64,000 nt of DNA from Desmodesmus armatus (GCA_007449985.2 VIIQ02000720.1:27501-91500), one strand, 5' to 3'. Counted from the stretch's first letter, positions 13,501-26,676 are shown. The notes: generated by a model from the sequence alone, not told the origin. Numbers and translations: made by a program.

Positions 13501-14285
13501 TTGTAGAAAGCCCCCACATCTACCTCAGCTCCTAGGTGCAGCGCCTCTGCAGGGAAGCGCTGCTCCTCCTGCTCAGAATGTTGTGCCTGCTGAACCTGTG
13601 GTGCGTTGTTCAACTGCATCATCTCCTGCGCCCAGCCGTACTGCTGCTGCTTCTGCTGTGCCTCTGGCTGGTTTAGGAACACCCAGGTTGGCGTTGGTGT
13701 TACTTTGCCTGCTTCTGGCGGCTGCTGCGTGCTGGGAAGGCGTCCAGATAGCTCAACATCTGCAGGTAGCTGTATGCCTGACTGCTGCTGCTGCCCTGAT
13801 GGAAACACCCTCCATTTGCGGACCCCATCCTCTTTGGCATCTGGTGATCCAGTTGACGAAGACATGCTGCGGCCCCGTTGCTGCTGCGGCGAGAGCTGCT
13901 GCCGTGGTTGCTGCTGCAGGAGGCTGCATGGCTGCTGCTGCCAAGGCCACTGCAACAGATGCTGAGTTCGCAGGTCACCCGTGTAGAGGCCATGCCCCAA
14001 CCGCTGCTGCTGTTGCTGCGCTGCCGCCTGCTGCTGGTGCCCCCACGTGTCCGGCTGCAAGTGCTGCTGGCTGCTTGGACGGCAGTCCACGCTGCTGCTG
14101 TCTGCATTGCTGCGTGTTGCACCATCACTGCGCTGTGCCGAGGCAGAGACTGCTGCTGAACTCACGCAGGTGGCGTGCAGGGTGGCTAGAGAGCGAAAAA
14201 GGACTGACTGTACACCCCATATGCACTGGATGCTGCCCAGATCGGTACCCAGCACACGTACAACCTTGCTGGACAACATCAGCAC
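10576..14285 (-). CDS. RMND1: RMND1/RMD1 (DUF155) family protein, probably mitochondrial
   Basis: Six minus-strand exons keep frame and give 542 residues (in coding order): 14285-13434, 12973-12891, 12515-12382, 11941-11797, 11273-11088, 10804-10576. The C-terminal two thirds match the RMD1/RMND1 family: RYLIVYRYGSVILINVSEAE, then KTSIVVRPTLKEWSQLETDS, LAQSVALDFFNSRVD, AENSLLYTDVVTKIGLLD and WEDLRRDYEIERRFNAIDRK. A hydrophobic segment near the C-terminus (WIIIGLIMLEVLISGFG) matches the single membrane helix of the family. The N-terminus has few acidic residues, as expected for a mitochondrial presequence, followed by a Gln/Ser-rich stretch of about 200 residues. Human RMND1 and yeast Rmd8-type relatives act in the mitochondrial inner membrane and support mitochondrial translation; that role is inferred here. 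Divergent from the SecA gene. Confidence 0.88.
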
Positions 14286-14668
14286 AGATCTAACTGTTGC
14301 ATTGGTGGGTTCTGGAAAGGCTGATGCTGGGGGCGGTTGATTGTTGTATCAGAACGTTGGGTTTGCTCCACGACACGACACAGGTACAAGCGGTGTACCG
14401 TGGCTGATCGGTGGAGCCACTTGAGTGTGTGACCGAACTGTCAATAAGAACAGCCTGGCGCGGCAGTGCAGTATATCAAGAGCAAACGGCGCGTTGATTC
14501 AACCCAGCCGTAAATGCACGTTTGCCACCTATATTCAGCACATCACCCTCAAAGTCAAAAACTGCACAACTGCTGCTGCCAAACTCAGCACTGTAGGTGT
14601 TGAACATGCAACACCGTCTTCAAGAACATGGTTGGTGATTGTGGGTTTGCTCCGTGAGCCTCAAGGAC
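14286..14668. promoter_or_regulatory. Putative bidirectional promoter, RMND1-like / SECA2-like
   Basis: 383 bases separate the start codons of two divergently transcribed genes, both predicted to encode organelle proteins. No TATA box or other defined element was identified; the call rests on geometry only. Confidence 0.45.
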
Positions 14669-17600
14669 ATGCATGCCCGGCAACTGACAGCAGGCAGCTG
14701 CATCACCACCAGCGTACCAGCACCCTTGGTGGGACGGCCCCTTGGTGGTGTGGCTGCTCAGAGGATCTGCAGAGGCACACAACAACTCAAGCATGGCTTA
14801 CTAGTTGGTGAAGCAGCTTTTGGAGCCAGGAGGCCGCAGCCGGTGAGTTTCACAGGCTGGTCTTGGCGGGAACAGTCCGGGCAGTTGCGGCAGGTGCAAG
14901 GGGTCGTTTGCGAAGCTTTGCTCTGATTTTGTGACTCAAACCTACTGAACAGACACGAACATCAAGTTGTTACACCATATTGTGTCTGACTGTGCGCATT
15001 CACAGCAGCAGTGGGCCCAATCCTACAACTGCCTCCTGCACTTGAATTGGGCGTTGTGGCCTGCTGCCTTGGCTCTCCTATTGGTCCTGCATTCTTACAG
15101 CAGCATGCAACAAGAAAGTGTGTGCAGGTGCAGGGCACATGCGATCCCCTGTATCTATTGCCACACCACACACGACACACACATGTGCAGGTCCGAGCCT
15201 TTGGAGGTTCAGGCAGCAATGGTGACGGCAGCAGCAACAGCACCGGTCGTGTGCTGGACAGCAGTCCCCAAAACAACGGCACCAGCAGCACTTCGACCTT
15301 GCAGAACCTGTTCCAGGGCGGCCTGTTCAAAGGTGCCGCCACGGTCAGCTTGTCATCTACTGATGATGACAGGGTTGCAGCAGATGAGGCAGCTGGGCAG
15401 GTGTTGATACCTCGGCACTGGGAGCAGCAGATCAGGACAGCCTCATTAGGCAGGAGGAGGGTCATGCGCAGGTGAGGAGTGCTGACACGCATCATTGTGT
15501 GGTGTCAGGCATGTCGGCAAAGGGCGTGCAGCAGCCACATGCTGCACCTGCTTGCTTGTGTGACTGAGATAGACCAACACCCCACTACCAGCAGCAGACA
15601 GTTGGGTGGGCTGAGGTCTTGGTGCGTTTGATATTCAAGCTGCTGCTCGTAGGGTGTGCTGGGAGTGGCCTGGTGGCCTGCTTGGCTGTGCTTCACTTGT
15701 TTGTTTCGGGTTTCAGGGGTTCAGCTTCAACCATGAACCCTGCATTTGCCTGTTTGTGTGCCCAAATGCCCCTACTATATGTGTTGGGTGGAGGCCTTGT
15801 GCTTGCCAGCAGGGTCGCGTCTGGAATGCCGCAGCTGAGCTGCCATGTACACTGCAGGATGTATTGGGACTTGAGTGTATGGTCTAGTTCTGACAAATAA
15901 GCGCATCTTGTGCTGCTGCCCATTGATGTCCAATGCCCTGCTTGTTGTGCTGCTGCCTGTTGGTGTTGTTCTGCTGTCTGCTGCCTGTGTTCGGCCAATG
16001 CTTCTGTAGGTATGTGGCCCAGGTGGCACAGATCAATGCACTGGAGCCCTCCCTGCGTGTCCTGACAGATGCAGAGCTTGCTGAACAGACACTGCGCTTC
16101 AGAGCAGCACTGGACAGGAACAGGCACAGGTGCGACTGCAGTCAGGCAGCCACTGAGCATAGGGTAGTGACAAACAGCAGAGGCTGGCACACACCAGCTG
16201 TAGCTGCACGGCACAGGCAAATCACACACATGGGCGCTTGGGCAGATCAGCACAGACCCAGCAGCTGAAGCGACAGCAGGGCCATGCCCAGCAGTTCTGC
16301 AGAATACATGAGTGTGGGCTGGGAGTTTGGCTGCCGCAACAGCCACAGCTGGGGCTCCTGAGCAAGCACAGTTTGGTGGACAGGCTGGCAATGTTCTAGC
16401 AGCAGGGGCTGCAGCAGGAGCATGCAGCACAGCAGGGGCGCCTCAGGGTGTGAGCGTGGTAAGGGGTGTGTTCAGAACAGGGGGTGTCTGCTGCTGCAGC
16501 AGCACAGCTGCAACTGAGTGCACACATGACACAATTTGACAGCAGAGGTTGTGTGTGCTTCTGCTGTGTGTAGGTTGTCTGTTGCCCTTGATGAGTTGCT
16601 GCCCGAGGCGTTTGCCACTGTTCGAGAGGCTTCCCGGCGTGTGCTGGGCATGCGGCATTTCGACAGCCAACTTGTTGGTAAGCAGTGCAGGGCGGGAGTG
16701 GGGGATGGGGTGGGGGGGGGGCTGATTGCTTCGCTGCATGCAACTGGGAGTGTCAAGTGTTGTGGTCTCCTGTCAGCTGCATCATGTGGGCCTTTGCTAG
16801 CAGGGACACACCTGTACTCTCGTGCTTGTTGAGGCCTGTTCACTGCTGAGGGGCAACCGGTCACAACATGACGTGGCTTCTGACATGGTGTGCGCCCAAC
16901 TGTGCACAGGGAGGAGTCAAGGTGCCAATAGGCATTTTGAACACTGCCTGCACGCATTGCCCCTGTCTTGACTGCTGAATCAGTGCCACATTCTGCATCG
17001 TGCCGCTGGATTGTCTATCTTGCTGCTTCAAGTTCTGCTCAAACGAGGACAAATCTGTTGATGCGTGGTGTGCCTGTGTTGTGCTTGCCTGTTTCACAGG
17101 TGGCATGGTGTTGCATGAGGGCCAGATTGCAGAAATGGCCACTGGCGAGGGCAAAACGCTGGTTGCAGTCCTGGCAGCATACCTGAACGCACTGCCGGGT
17201 ACACTCACCAACCCACCAGTGTTCAGCAGCAGCGGCAACAGCGGCCAGGACAGCAGCGGCGGCAGCAATAGCAGCAGTGGCAGCAGCAGCGCCAGCCGAG
17301 GGCCTCACAAACCACATGGGGCTGGCGTGCATGTAGTGACTGTCAATGACTACCTGGCGGCTCGTGATGCTGAGTGGATGGGCAAAGTCTATCGGTGAGT
17401 TCCGCAACATGCCTACAGCCTGCTGAGCTCGCAGGGTGTACACTCAGCCCCCCCCCCCCCCCGACCACCGCAGCAGGGCACCTGAACCCTCAACCCTCAA
17501 CCCTGAACCTCCAAGGTGTGTTCAGCACCGTACCAGCAGGGTGCGGCATATAACAGGCCACAGGATGGCCAGTTGGGCGAAAGAAATGCTGTGCTTGCTG

Positions 17601-20600
17601 CAGTTGCTGTGTCTTCTCCTACGTCACTGCTCTTGCTGCGGCTGATTTCTGTCCTGTTGACTGCGTTTAACCTGTCTGCCCAGGTTTCTGGGCTTGACGG
17701 TGGGCACCGTACAGAGCAACACCAGTATAGAGGCAGCACAGGCTGCGTACAGCTGCCACATCACTTACGTCACAGGCCAGGAGCTGTGCTTCAACTACCT
17801 CAAGGACAACACTGCACAGTCAGCAGCAGAGCTGGTGAGCTGCAGAATATGGGCACTGATACTGTCACATACATCAGGCTTGAATTCCCCTGTCTACATA
17901 CATTCATACAGTGCTTGTGTTCGGCCCGCAGTTGTCCACAAATGATGGTATGGTGGCTTGTTGATGCTCAACCTTTTCTCTGTTGCCTGCACCGGCGTCT
18001 GTCATCTTTCAATTTGAATCTGCAGATGCTACCGGACCAGCTAGGGTTTGCCATCGTTGATGAGGTTGACTCCATCCTGATTGATGAGAGCAGGAACCCC
18101 ATGATCATCAGCCAGCCCAGGGGGGACAACGGGCAGCTGGTCATCACGGTGGACAAGGTAGGGAAAGACTGGCATAGTGGGTTTGTAATGGCATGTGGCC
18201 TGTGTATTGCTTGCTTGTGATGCTGCCTAGCTTTGGGGTGCAAGTGGGGTGCAACTGGGGTGTCACAGGGCCTGAGCATGCTTGGCAGCTGGGCATCAGC
18301 GCCCCTAGCGCAGTCCACCGTCGTGTTCGGGTTCCTTGCTTCCGCGCTGATGCAGCCTTGCGTCAACGACACACGGCACCATCAGAACGGGTTACAAACC
18401 ACACCCCTGCATTTTGCCCACATGGCGTATCCTGCGCTGCAGGCTGTTCGCCGCCTGTGGGCGATGATCAACCGCTCCGTCGAGTCGGCCCTCGCGCGGC
18501 AGCCTGAGCGGCCGGTTGCTGCTGTTGAGAAGGAGGTGAAGGGCGGTACCTTGTGCTGGACACCAAGCAGCGCAGCCTGAGCTTGAGCCAGGAGGGCATG
18601 GCGCTGCTGTTCAACCTGCTGCTGCAGGAGCCGGAGGTGGTGTTCAGGTGCGGCTGGCGGCAAGCTGTGTTCAGACACAGGAAGTGTGATGTGTTGTGAT
18701 GTGATGTGTTGTGCCAGGGGTAGTGGGAGGGTCGGGTTTATGGGGTGTGCTCTTGTGGGGACAGTGTTGGCTCACAATGCGGCCCCTACTTTTCACCAGG
18801 CGAGTCTGAGGTCTACTTTTAGCTCAACGGGCTGTTTGACATGCTGGGCAAAATCCATCTCGGCTGGTGAGCTCTTTCTCGGCAGTGCCTGGTTTCTTTC
18901 CCTACATGCTTGAGACTTTGATCTACCTGCTGCTGCTGATGTCTGTGTGTGCTGCATGCTGCAGGGCTGCTGTGCGTGAGGGCCGTCCCCCCTACTTGAT
19001 GGACTTGTGGGAGGACGATGTGCCGTGGGGCAACATGGCCATCACTGCACTCAAGGTTAGGACTGCGGTGACGTGTTAGCTGTGCAAGATGCTTGGAGCT
19101 AACAGCTGGCATGGCAATTACAGCTCAGCACACTGCAGCGGCCGTCAGTGTCTGGGATCAGCTACACCCAGCTGCTGCGTATCGTGGGCATTCTGTAGCT
19201 ACATATTGCTGTCATCTTGGGTAGCGAGGGCCTCTCATGCCAGTCGCACAGCCCCCTGCGACCTTGTTTGGAAGGTTGTGGGACAAAGAAAGAGAGTGTG
19301 CATTGTGTAGCACCACAGCAGTGCTACTACACCGTGCGCCACGTATGGGGTCCACCATACTGACCCCCCCCCCAAAACCTAGCCCTGATCCCCACATCAA
19401 ACCCGGACCTGATGAACGCCGCTCACTTCCCTGGTGCCTGCAGGCCTATCAATATTTCAACAACGGCGTGCAGTACATCGTTCGTGATGGTGCGGTGGTG
19501 ATAGTGGACGAGTCTACAGGGCGGGTGCGGCCCATCAGCCGCTACTCAGGGGGCCTTCACCAGGCTATAGAGGCAAAGGAGGATGTGGAGGTCAAGCCCG
19601 ACAGCCATGCAACCGCCAGCATCACCTTCCAAGTTTTCTTCAGGTAATGTACTGGCAATACGTGACTGCTTATGGTACGGACACCTTTGTCCTCACTACA
19701 GCAGGTGCTTTTGGGTGCAGCCGTGCTCTGCACTTGCCAGTGTTGATTGCATTGATTGTCAAGCAGAGGTTGAGGGGCCCCAGTTCACAGCGTGCTCCCG
19801 CATGCCGGTACTTGTGCTGCTGATCTCACTTCAGCGCGGCTGTTGTCGTGTTGCAGGTTCTACCAGAAGCTCTCTGGCATGACTGGCACGGCCAAGTCAG
19901 CTGCTGCAGAGTTCTATGAAATCTACGGCCTGCGCGTGGTGCCCATCCCCACCAACAAGCCACCTCGTAGGGAGGACCTGCCGCTGAGGCTGTACTACAC
20001 AGAGAAGGTGAGGCGGCACAGATACTCTCAGTGCTTGCTAGATTGGATCACGACATGCCTTATCACCGTTTCCAGGGAGATACAAGGCTTATGAACATGT
20101 TCCACTCACAGACCAAGTCGAAGACACAATGCAAGCCAACCCCTCCCATTCAGGCACCAAGTCTGCTCACAGGTCACCAGCAGACACCGATAGCAAGATG
20201 TAGGGCGCATAATTTTGGGGGGGTGTTGTACAGAAAGCAGACCTTGGGCCCCTGGCAGCCTCGGTGTGTGTGTGGCCAGCCGGTGGGGATCCGCCCCCCT
20301 TGTCTCAACCCAAAAAAAAGATATCAAATGATGCAGGCGCTGCAGCCACTGTTTTGACTTGGCGGCCAGCCAAGCGATGCCAACCCGTATGGGTCAGCCT
20401 GAGTGACTCGTCAATATGTTGTGCAGAAGAGTGCCACATTGCCGTTGATACAGGGCACGCCAACATGCAGGTTGTGCATCCGGCTTACATGTGCACTGCA
20501 CAGTAGGGCAGCCACGGTGGCTGAGGCACGTCCACAGGTGTCTTAGTGAGCTCATCCACATGCCTTGAACACCTGCTGTCTGGTCATGTTCCTGGCCGTG

Positions 20601-23600
20601 TTGTAGCAAGCACAACACATCGACACATGCCGTGTGCACCTGCTGTTTGGTCACAGGACAAGCTGGCGTATATTGTATCAGTGGTGGAGTCCTGTTGGTC
20701 GTCAGGCCGGCCTGTGCTCATTGGCACCAGCAGTGTGAATGAGAGTGAGCTGGTGCTCAGGGTGCTGCAGGAGTGGTGCAGCCCACCCTTCAGGCCCTGG
20801 CAGCACGGGTGCAGCTGCTCAACGCCAAGCCTGAGAATGTCAGGCTGGAGGCACAGGTGAGGGCAGGCAGGGACTGTGGCCCTTGTCCCTGCAACTGTGC
20901 TTGCTGTGTGTAGTGTGTGTGTGTGTGTGTGGGGGGGGGGGGGCAGAGATCGTATGTGCATTGTTTGAGCATCTGAATGCTGGCCAGAGTGTGGCTGTCA
21001 CACCAACATGACGTGTGCGACAGGCTGTCAGTTGTGACTCCACATTGACCACTATGCTTGACAATGCCCCCGGTTACCTGCTGGTTGCAGGTTGTGGCTC
21101 AGGCAGGCCTGCCCACCTCTGTGACAATCGCCACCAACATGGCAGGGCGCGGTACAGACATCATCCTGGGCGGCAACCCTGAGGGCCTCACGCGCATGGG
21201 GCTCAAGCGCTACATCCTCAGGTACAGGGCAGGACACACATAGGCCTAACATCTTGCGCCAGGACCTGTTGGTGTTTGCGCTGTTTTCTTGAGCAGGCTT
21301 GGCAGGCTGGCATGTGTGGAGACAGTTTGAGGAAACATGGCTTCAGGCCATCAGCAGTGGTTGGCTAAGATGGTGGCTTGCACTGGCTGGTTGCTGTGCT
21401 GTGTTTGCCCAGTGGGCCTCTAGTTCTGAGTCACACGAGTCAAGTGGCTGTTTGTCGACTGCCATGCTGCAGGCGGTTGATACCTGGGCTGAACGCTGCC
21501 CCCAAATGCCTGGGGGACCAGAAGTCGCTGCTCAGGTGTCAGAGCTGGATAGCCTGTGCCCGCCAATGCCTCTGGATGTGTTCAGGGTGTACGATGTTGC
21601 AGAAGTGTCACAGGTGAGCTGCATGGCTGCCATGGCTGCCTGCCGCAGCGACTCCTGGGCTGCTTGGTTGATACATGACCTGGCTCTAGCCCTCTGTCAC
21701 CGCAAGCATGGCAGGCCTGTGCAGGCAATACAACAGCACAGGTCCATAGTGCAAAATGTATGCAATGCGATTGGGTGCGATCAACATCCAAGGCGCGGCC
21801 CCACAAAACGATCAGCTGCCATGCTGCTGAAGGCTGTAGTCTCCAGTTTTGCCGACCAGACTCTCCTGTTTTGCCGACCACCTGCACCGTGCTGTGTGCG
21901 TGTGGACCCACTCACTCACCTCACTCGCCTCACTCACTCACTCACTCACAGCACTTACTTCACTCACCTCACTCACTCACTTACTCATTCACTCACTCAC
22001 TCACAGCACTTACTTCACTCACTTACTCATTCACTCACTCACTCACTCATTCACTCACTCACTCACTCACTCACTCACTCACTCACTCACTCACTCGCTC
22101 ACTCACCCACCCACCTCACTCAGGTGAAGCCGCGCACCGCTGAGGACATGGCGTTAGGTCTGCCGCGAGACCTGCACCTGGCACTGCTGGCAGGCATGAT
22201 GCTGGCAGAGCTGCTGGGGAAAGGACTACCAGCCGAGCAAGGGTGCGCAGCAACACATGTGCAGCTTGTCTGTTGCAGCACTGCACTGTTTGGCATGTGG
22301 ACTAGCCGCACTGTGCAGGTGCTGGGCTGTTCAGCAACGCTTATGTGTCTTGGCAGCCGGTCATGCATGTGGCAGCTGCTGCTTACATGACGGAGGGAGC
22401 TACATGCCGACTGTCATGCTGTTGCTGCTGTGGGTTTGTGTTGTTGGGCCTGTAGCATTGAGTTTGACGACATCCGACAGTTGGCCACTGCAGCGCTGTC
22501 TGCCGCCGACGTGGTGCGGCGCATCACGCTGAGGCGCCTCAAGGAGACCTTTGGACACACCAAGCTGCAGGTAGGCAGCTTTTTGACACACTACATAAAG
22601 CTGCAGCACACGCCTTGGAGCTGTGTGAAATTGTTTCAGTGAAGCTTTTCCGGGGGGAATCATGTGGTCATGGTTGCGCAATTTAAGTTTCGTGTTCATA
22701 TCAGTGGTGAAATGCAGGCATAGAAGGTCCTGATGGTTGGTGCCTGACACACGGCAATTGCCAGGGTTGGCTCCACACAGGGTACTTGGTCAGAAACCCC
22801 TTGCATAGGGAAGTTATCCTGACAGTTGTGTGTTTGTAACCGTGTGCTGGCGCTGACGAGGGATGCACCCCAGCAATTCATGCGGCTGTTTGTGTTTTGT
22901 TCAGGACCTTGACTTCTCTACAGTGGTTGCGCCCAAAGCCGAGGCTGTGTTTGACGAGCTGTCAGACATCCTAGCACCTTACTACATGGGCGCCAACGCA
23001 CCCCTCGCAGCAGATGACGCACAGGACGAGGAAGCAGCAGACCCTGATGCTGACGGCAGCGGACAGAGCAGCAGCATGGCTGCAGCAGCGCGTGCAGGCG
23101 GCGTGTTTGCCCGTCTGGGTCCTGCGCTCGAGCAGCTGCAGAAGTTTGTGGCGAAGGCGGCGCTGCTGCTGTGGCTGTGGTTTGACCAGCAGTGTGAAGT
23201 GATGGCTGAAGAGGTGCGGCTGCCTGGGGTATACCCCAGGCCCTGCTGCTGAGGGTTGGGGTTAGGGTGTGCGGGGTTTAGGGGTTGGCCCGGGGCTAGG
23301 TAGGTTCAAGCTGCTGTACTTGAGATTCAAGTAACTGCCACCGCTGTAGTGGAGTGCATCAGCCAGCCACCGTGCTGCCATGCTCAACTTTGTGGACATG
23401 ACACAAGGCCAACATCCGGCAAGACAGTCTGTCTTCACTGTACTCTCTGCATCTGGGAGCAACGTGTTGCTCCTGTCACATCATCATCCCCCTTCTCCTA
23501 TATGTTGTGCCTTGTGCTTGCAGGTCATCAGTGCAGGCGGGCTGCTGGTGCTGGGCACGTCGCTGCAGGAGGGGGAGCGCATTGAGCTGCAGCTGAGGGG

Positions 23601-26600
23601 CCGTGCAGGCCGCCAGGGTGACCCTGGGACCACTCAGCTCATGTTTGACGTGGCTGACCCCCTCGTCACCAACTATGGCATGCAGAGTGAGATTACTGAC
23701 TGCCAGTGTGTGGCCTTGTGTTGTACTTTTGCACATGTGTGCATGCGGCGTGTGCGAGCATGTGTGTGAGTGTAGGTGGCAGCTGCAAGTCTCAAGCATC
23801 ACATGCCCTGTTTGCCAGGGTTGGGTTCAGGGCTCAGGCCACACTTGTACCCCGTCAAACACAACTTACAATCTCATGTTTCAGGCTTCGCGTGCCATGG
23901 CAGAGGGTGGTTTGGGGGCCAGAGGAGCATATAGACTGAGCTGTTGTCAACATGGTTACATTAGGGCAAGCGCTATGCCAGAATGGTGCTGCTGGTCGAT
24001 GCTGCTGCTCTCTTCTTATGTCCTTCAGGCTGGGAGGGGCAGGGGGGGGGGGGGAGGTACAAGCCTAGCATGCTCGATATGCCTACCTTTTCAGCCTGTT
24101 GCCACCAGTGGTTGCCCCAACGCATAGGTTCCTACTCGCTTTGTTCACTCACTCGCTCACTCCTTGCTGTCTGTGATCAGGTTTCCAGCAGCTGGCTGGC
24201 AGTCTGCTGTCGTCTGGCCAGCTGATGCCGTACCAGGAGTCTGTGGTGGTGGACATGCTGCACAAGGAGGTGCAGCGCAGCATGGAGAACCAGTGGCAGA
24301 TGGCACGCCTAGAGACAAAACGGTGAGGGGACACACACACACCCCTACTTATAGAACAAAACGTTTGAGACATGGCAGGGGCTGCTGCAGCACTGCAACA
24401 GTAGGAGTGTCTGGTGGGGCCGACCAAGAAGTGGGTTACAATTTGTGCAGGCTGGCCACATCTACCTAGCAACCAGGGCACTAGTGGACTTCTGACGAGC
24501 CGCTTGGGTTCTTGTTAGCCCAAGCAAGTCCAGCGGTGGGATGGCTGGTCTGACTTGTTCGGTGAGGCCACAGCCATTGTGCCAATCAGGCACAAGGGCT
24601 GTCAGGCGCTTGGCTAGCGTCCTATATATATGTCTTATCCATGTCTTCCACATGCGGCCCGGCTTCCCATGTGGGCTCTGCCTGCATCGCTGAAACGATC
24701 TCCCACCCTTCGGCAACGGCGTCTGTATTGCTGCTTGCAGGTACGACGAGGTGCTTGAGGTGTACCGCCGCAACTTGTACAGCCTCAGGCGGCTCATCCT
24801 CACCGGGGACAACCAGCAGCGCAACTGGGTGATGCACATGTTCATACAGCAGTGGGTGGACCAGCTGGTAGCCCGCTTCATAGACCCTAACTTGGGACCC
24901 AGCGCTTGGACCCGGGAGTCTCTGGAGGCTTCCACTGCTCTGCTGGCCGGGCCAGCGGGCGGCAGCTTGCTAGGCAGGCGGCAGCAGGGCGCTGGCGGCA
25001 GTACGCAGCAGCAGCAGGGGGGTAAGGTCAGCCCGTTGAGCGCGTTGATATGGCATGTGCACAGGCTTGTCAACCCCCCAGAGATGGTGCAGCAGATGCA
25101 GCTGGAGTTTAAAACCCTTGTGGATGGGGTGGCATATGATAGCACTGTGCAGACGCTCATGGCACTGGGACAGCAGCAGCAGCAGCAGGAGGGTGGGGCA
25201 CCAGGGGGGCAGCAGCAGCAGCAGCAGCGGGTTGCAACGGTACCTTTGCAAGTGTCGGAGCTGCAGGTGTTGTCGCAGGAGCAGATACAGCAGCTGGCAG
25301 CGTACCTGGTGCAGGGGCAGCCCCTCCCCTGGCCCCTTCCGCAGTTTGAGGTCAGCTTCAAGACCCAGCTAGCCTTTGCAGCACACGCGCGGCTGTTTGG
25401 CACGCCGGCAGCAGCTGCGTATGGCAACAGTAGCAGCAGCAGCCACAGCAAACAGCAGCAGCAGCAGAGCCAGCAGCAGGGGCCCCTGCAGCTGCCTGAG
25501 GAGTGGTGCTTGCCGCAGGGTGTGCTGGCCACACAGCGGCCAGCAGTGAAGGGGCGATACGCAGCAAAGGTAGGTTGGTAGGCAGGCGCGCAGGGTGGGC
25601 GGTGTGACAGTGCAGCCAGCTTGCAGGGCAGTGCATTGGCGGGGTTCTCAGTTGAATTTGACAGTGTGGCGGTGACTGCCACATCCCACCATGGTGTCAT
25701 GTCTACCTCGTCCTTGTGTGTCATCGCTGTCACGCATTCCTCTGCGCTATGGCTGCACTGCCGATCCCTTTAGCTTTTTGTTTGCTGTTCAAGTTTGGTG
25801 CAAGGGTCGTGGGGTAGCAGCACTGGTGCGCAAACAGTGAGGGATGTGTGTTCATGCATGTGCAGGTGTGCGTTCTGCGCAACTACCTGGGCACAGCGCT
25901 GGTGCATGCGTACGAGCTGCGGCACCTGACGCTGAAGCGTCTGCTGGTGGCTCAGTCTGCTGCTGGTGGCAGCAGCGGCATGCTGGACCTGGACGCTGAC
26001 CTGTACCTCACCACCTACAGCAGGAGCGTCATGCTGGAGTGGGTGGACGCACTCTGGAGCTGCTTCCTGGAGGTACGTGTGTGTGTGTGGGGGGGGGGGG
26101 GGGGGGGGTGCTGCAGTATGGGGGGGGGGGGGGTGTCGTACAACACTGGCGACATGACAGATAGGCGCTGACCCTACATCACGTGGACAGGTCACTGTCA
26201 CCTCACACACTCAGCGTTTATCTGGCAAATCGCTCATCTTGCACGACAACACTGCTGCTGCTGCAGGATGTTGAGAAGATGCGGCATGCAGTGGGCCTCA
26301 AGGCGTACAGCAGTCAGCAGCCCCTTGATGAGTTCAGGCTGGAGGCCAACAGGGCCTTCTGCTGCTGCTGGACACATACAGGGACGCAGTCGTGGCCCGA
26401 CTGATGGTGCCAGACCTCAACTTCAGCCTGCTGCTGGGGCAGCAGCAGGAGGGGCTGCTGGCACCTGATGTGCTGGCAGACATGCAGCAGCAGCAGCAAA
26501 CAGGCGGCAACGGGCGTCACGAAGGGCCGTTGCAGCCACCGTCGCAGGCATCTGGCGCCAGCGGGTTGTCAGGGCATGCGAGTGGGAATGGCAGCGGGAG

Positions 26601-26676
26601 CGGCAGTGACACCAGCAGCCCAGCAGATGGCCTTCAGCCTGCTGCAACGAGTGCAGGCCGGCCATCCAGCAGTTGA
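14669..26676 (+). CDS. SECA2: Plastid SecA preprotein translocase ATPase, SECA2-like
   Basis: About 23 exons. 14669-14842 encodes a basic transit peptide, joined to 15191 at the cleavage-like motif PVRAF. Motor motifs occur in order: [17 protein letters not shown] (Walker A, exon 17100-17394), [29 protein letters not shown] (exon 18026-18157), [17 protein letters not shown] (19444-19643), LSGMTGTA (19857-20007), [19 protein letters not shown] (21091-21221), [13 protein letters not shown] (23524-23686). A helical scaffold region ends near [10 protein letters not shown]. The segment between the last two motifs is long, and the DLWEDDVPW and GGNP features favour SECA2 over SECA1. An exon of 829 bases (24741-25569) carries Gln/Ser-rich insertions, making the product about 1570 residues against roughly 1050 usually. 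One-base shifts are needed near 18545, 20773 and 26358; junctions 18647/18823 and 21221/21473 also fail to keep frame. Known role: drives the inner-envelope Sec2 pathway. Confidence 0.85.
17448..17462. repeat. Poly-C tract in SECA2-like intron
   Basis: Fifteen consecutive C in the intron between exons ending 17394 and starting 17684. The same intron carries degenerate CCCTCAA-type copies just downstream. Confidence 0.9.
20913..20943. repeat. (GT)n followed by G13 tract in intron
   Basis: A GT dinucleotide run passes directly into thirteen G, in the intron after the exon ending 20856. The same composite design recurs at 679-704 and 26075-26133. Confidence 0.9.
21912..22122. repeat. (CACT)n microsatellite abutting a splice acceptor
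   Basis: About 210 bases of CACT/TCAC tetranucleotide repeat with interruptions; a CAGCACTTACTT interruption occurs twice, indicating internal duplication. It ends directly at the acceptor CAG of the exon starting 22124, so the microsatellite itself serves as the polypyrimidine-rich stretch. Confidence 0.9.
26075..26133. repeat. GT repeat with G20 and G14 tracts in intron
   Basis: Immediately after the donor at 26073 there is a short GT run, then about twenty G, a short spacer and about fourteen G. It lies within the intron between exons ending 26072 and starting 26267. Tracts of this length are prone to length error in any sequencing method. Confidence 0.9.

Noticed and set aside
13418..14293. 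Plus-strand open frame of 291 codons
   Set aside because: It is antisense to the first RMND1 exon; its Ala/Cys-rich translation is the mirror of the CAG-rich coding strand.
20773..20800. A tiny intron to explain the SecA frame change
   Set aside because: A 28-base intron would be needed and would remove residues that fit the family ([10 protein letters not shown]); a missing base is simpler.
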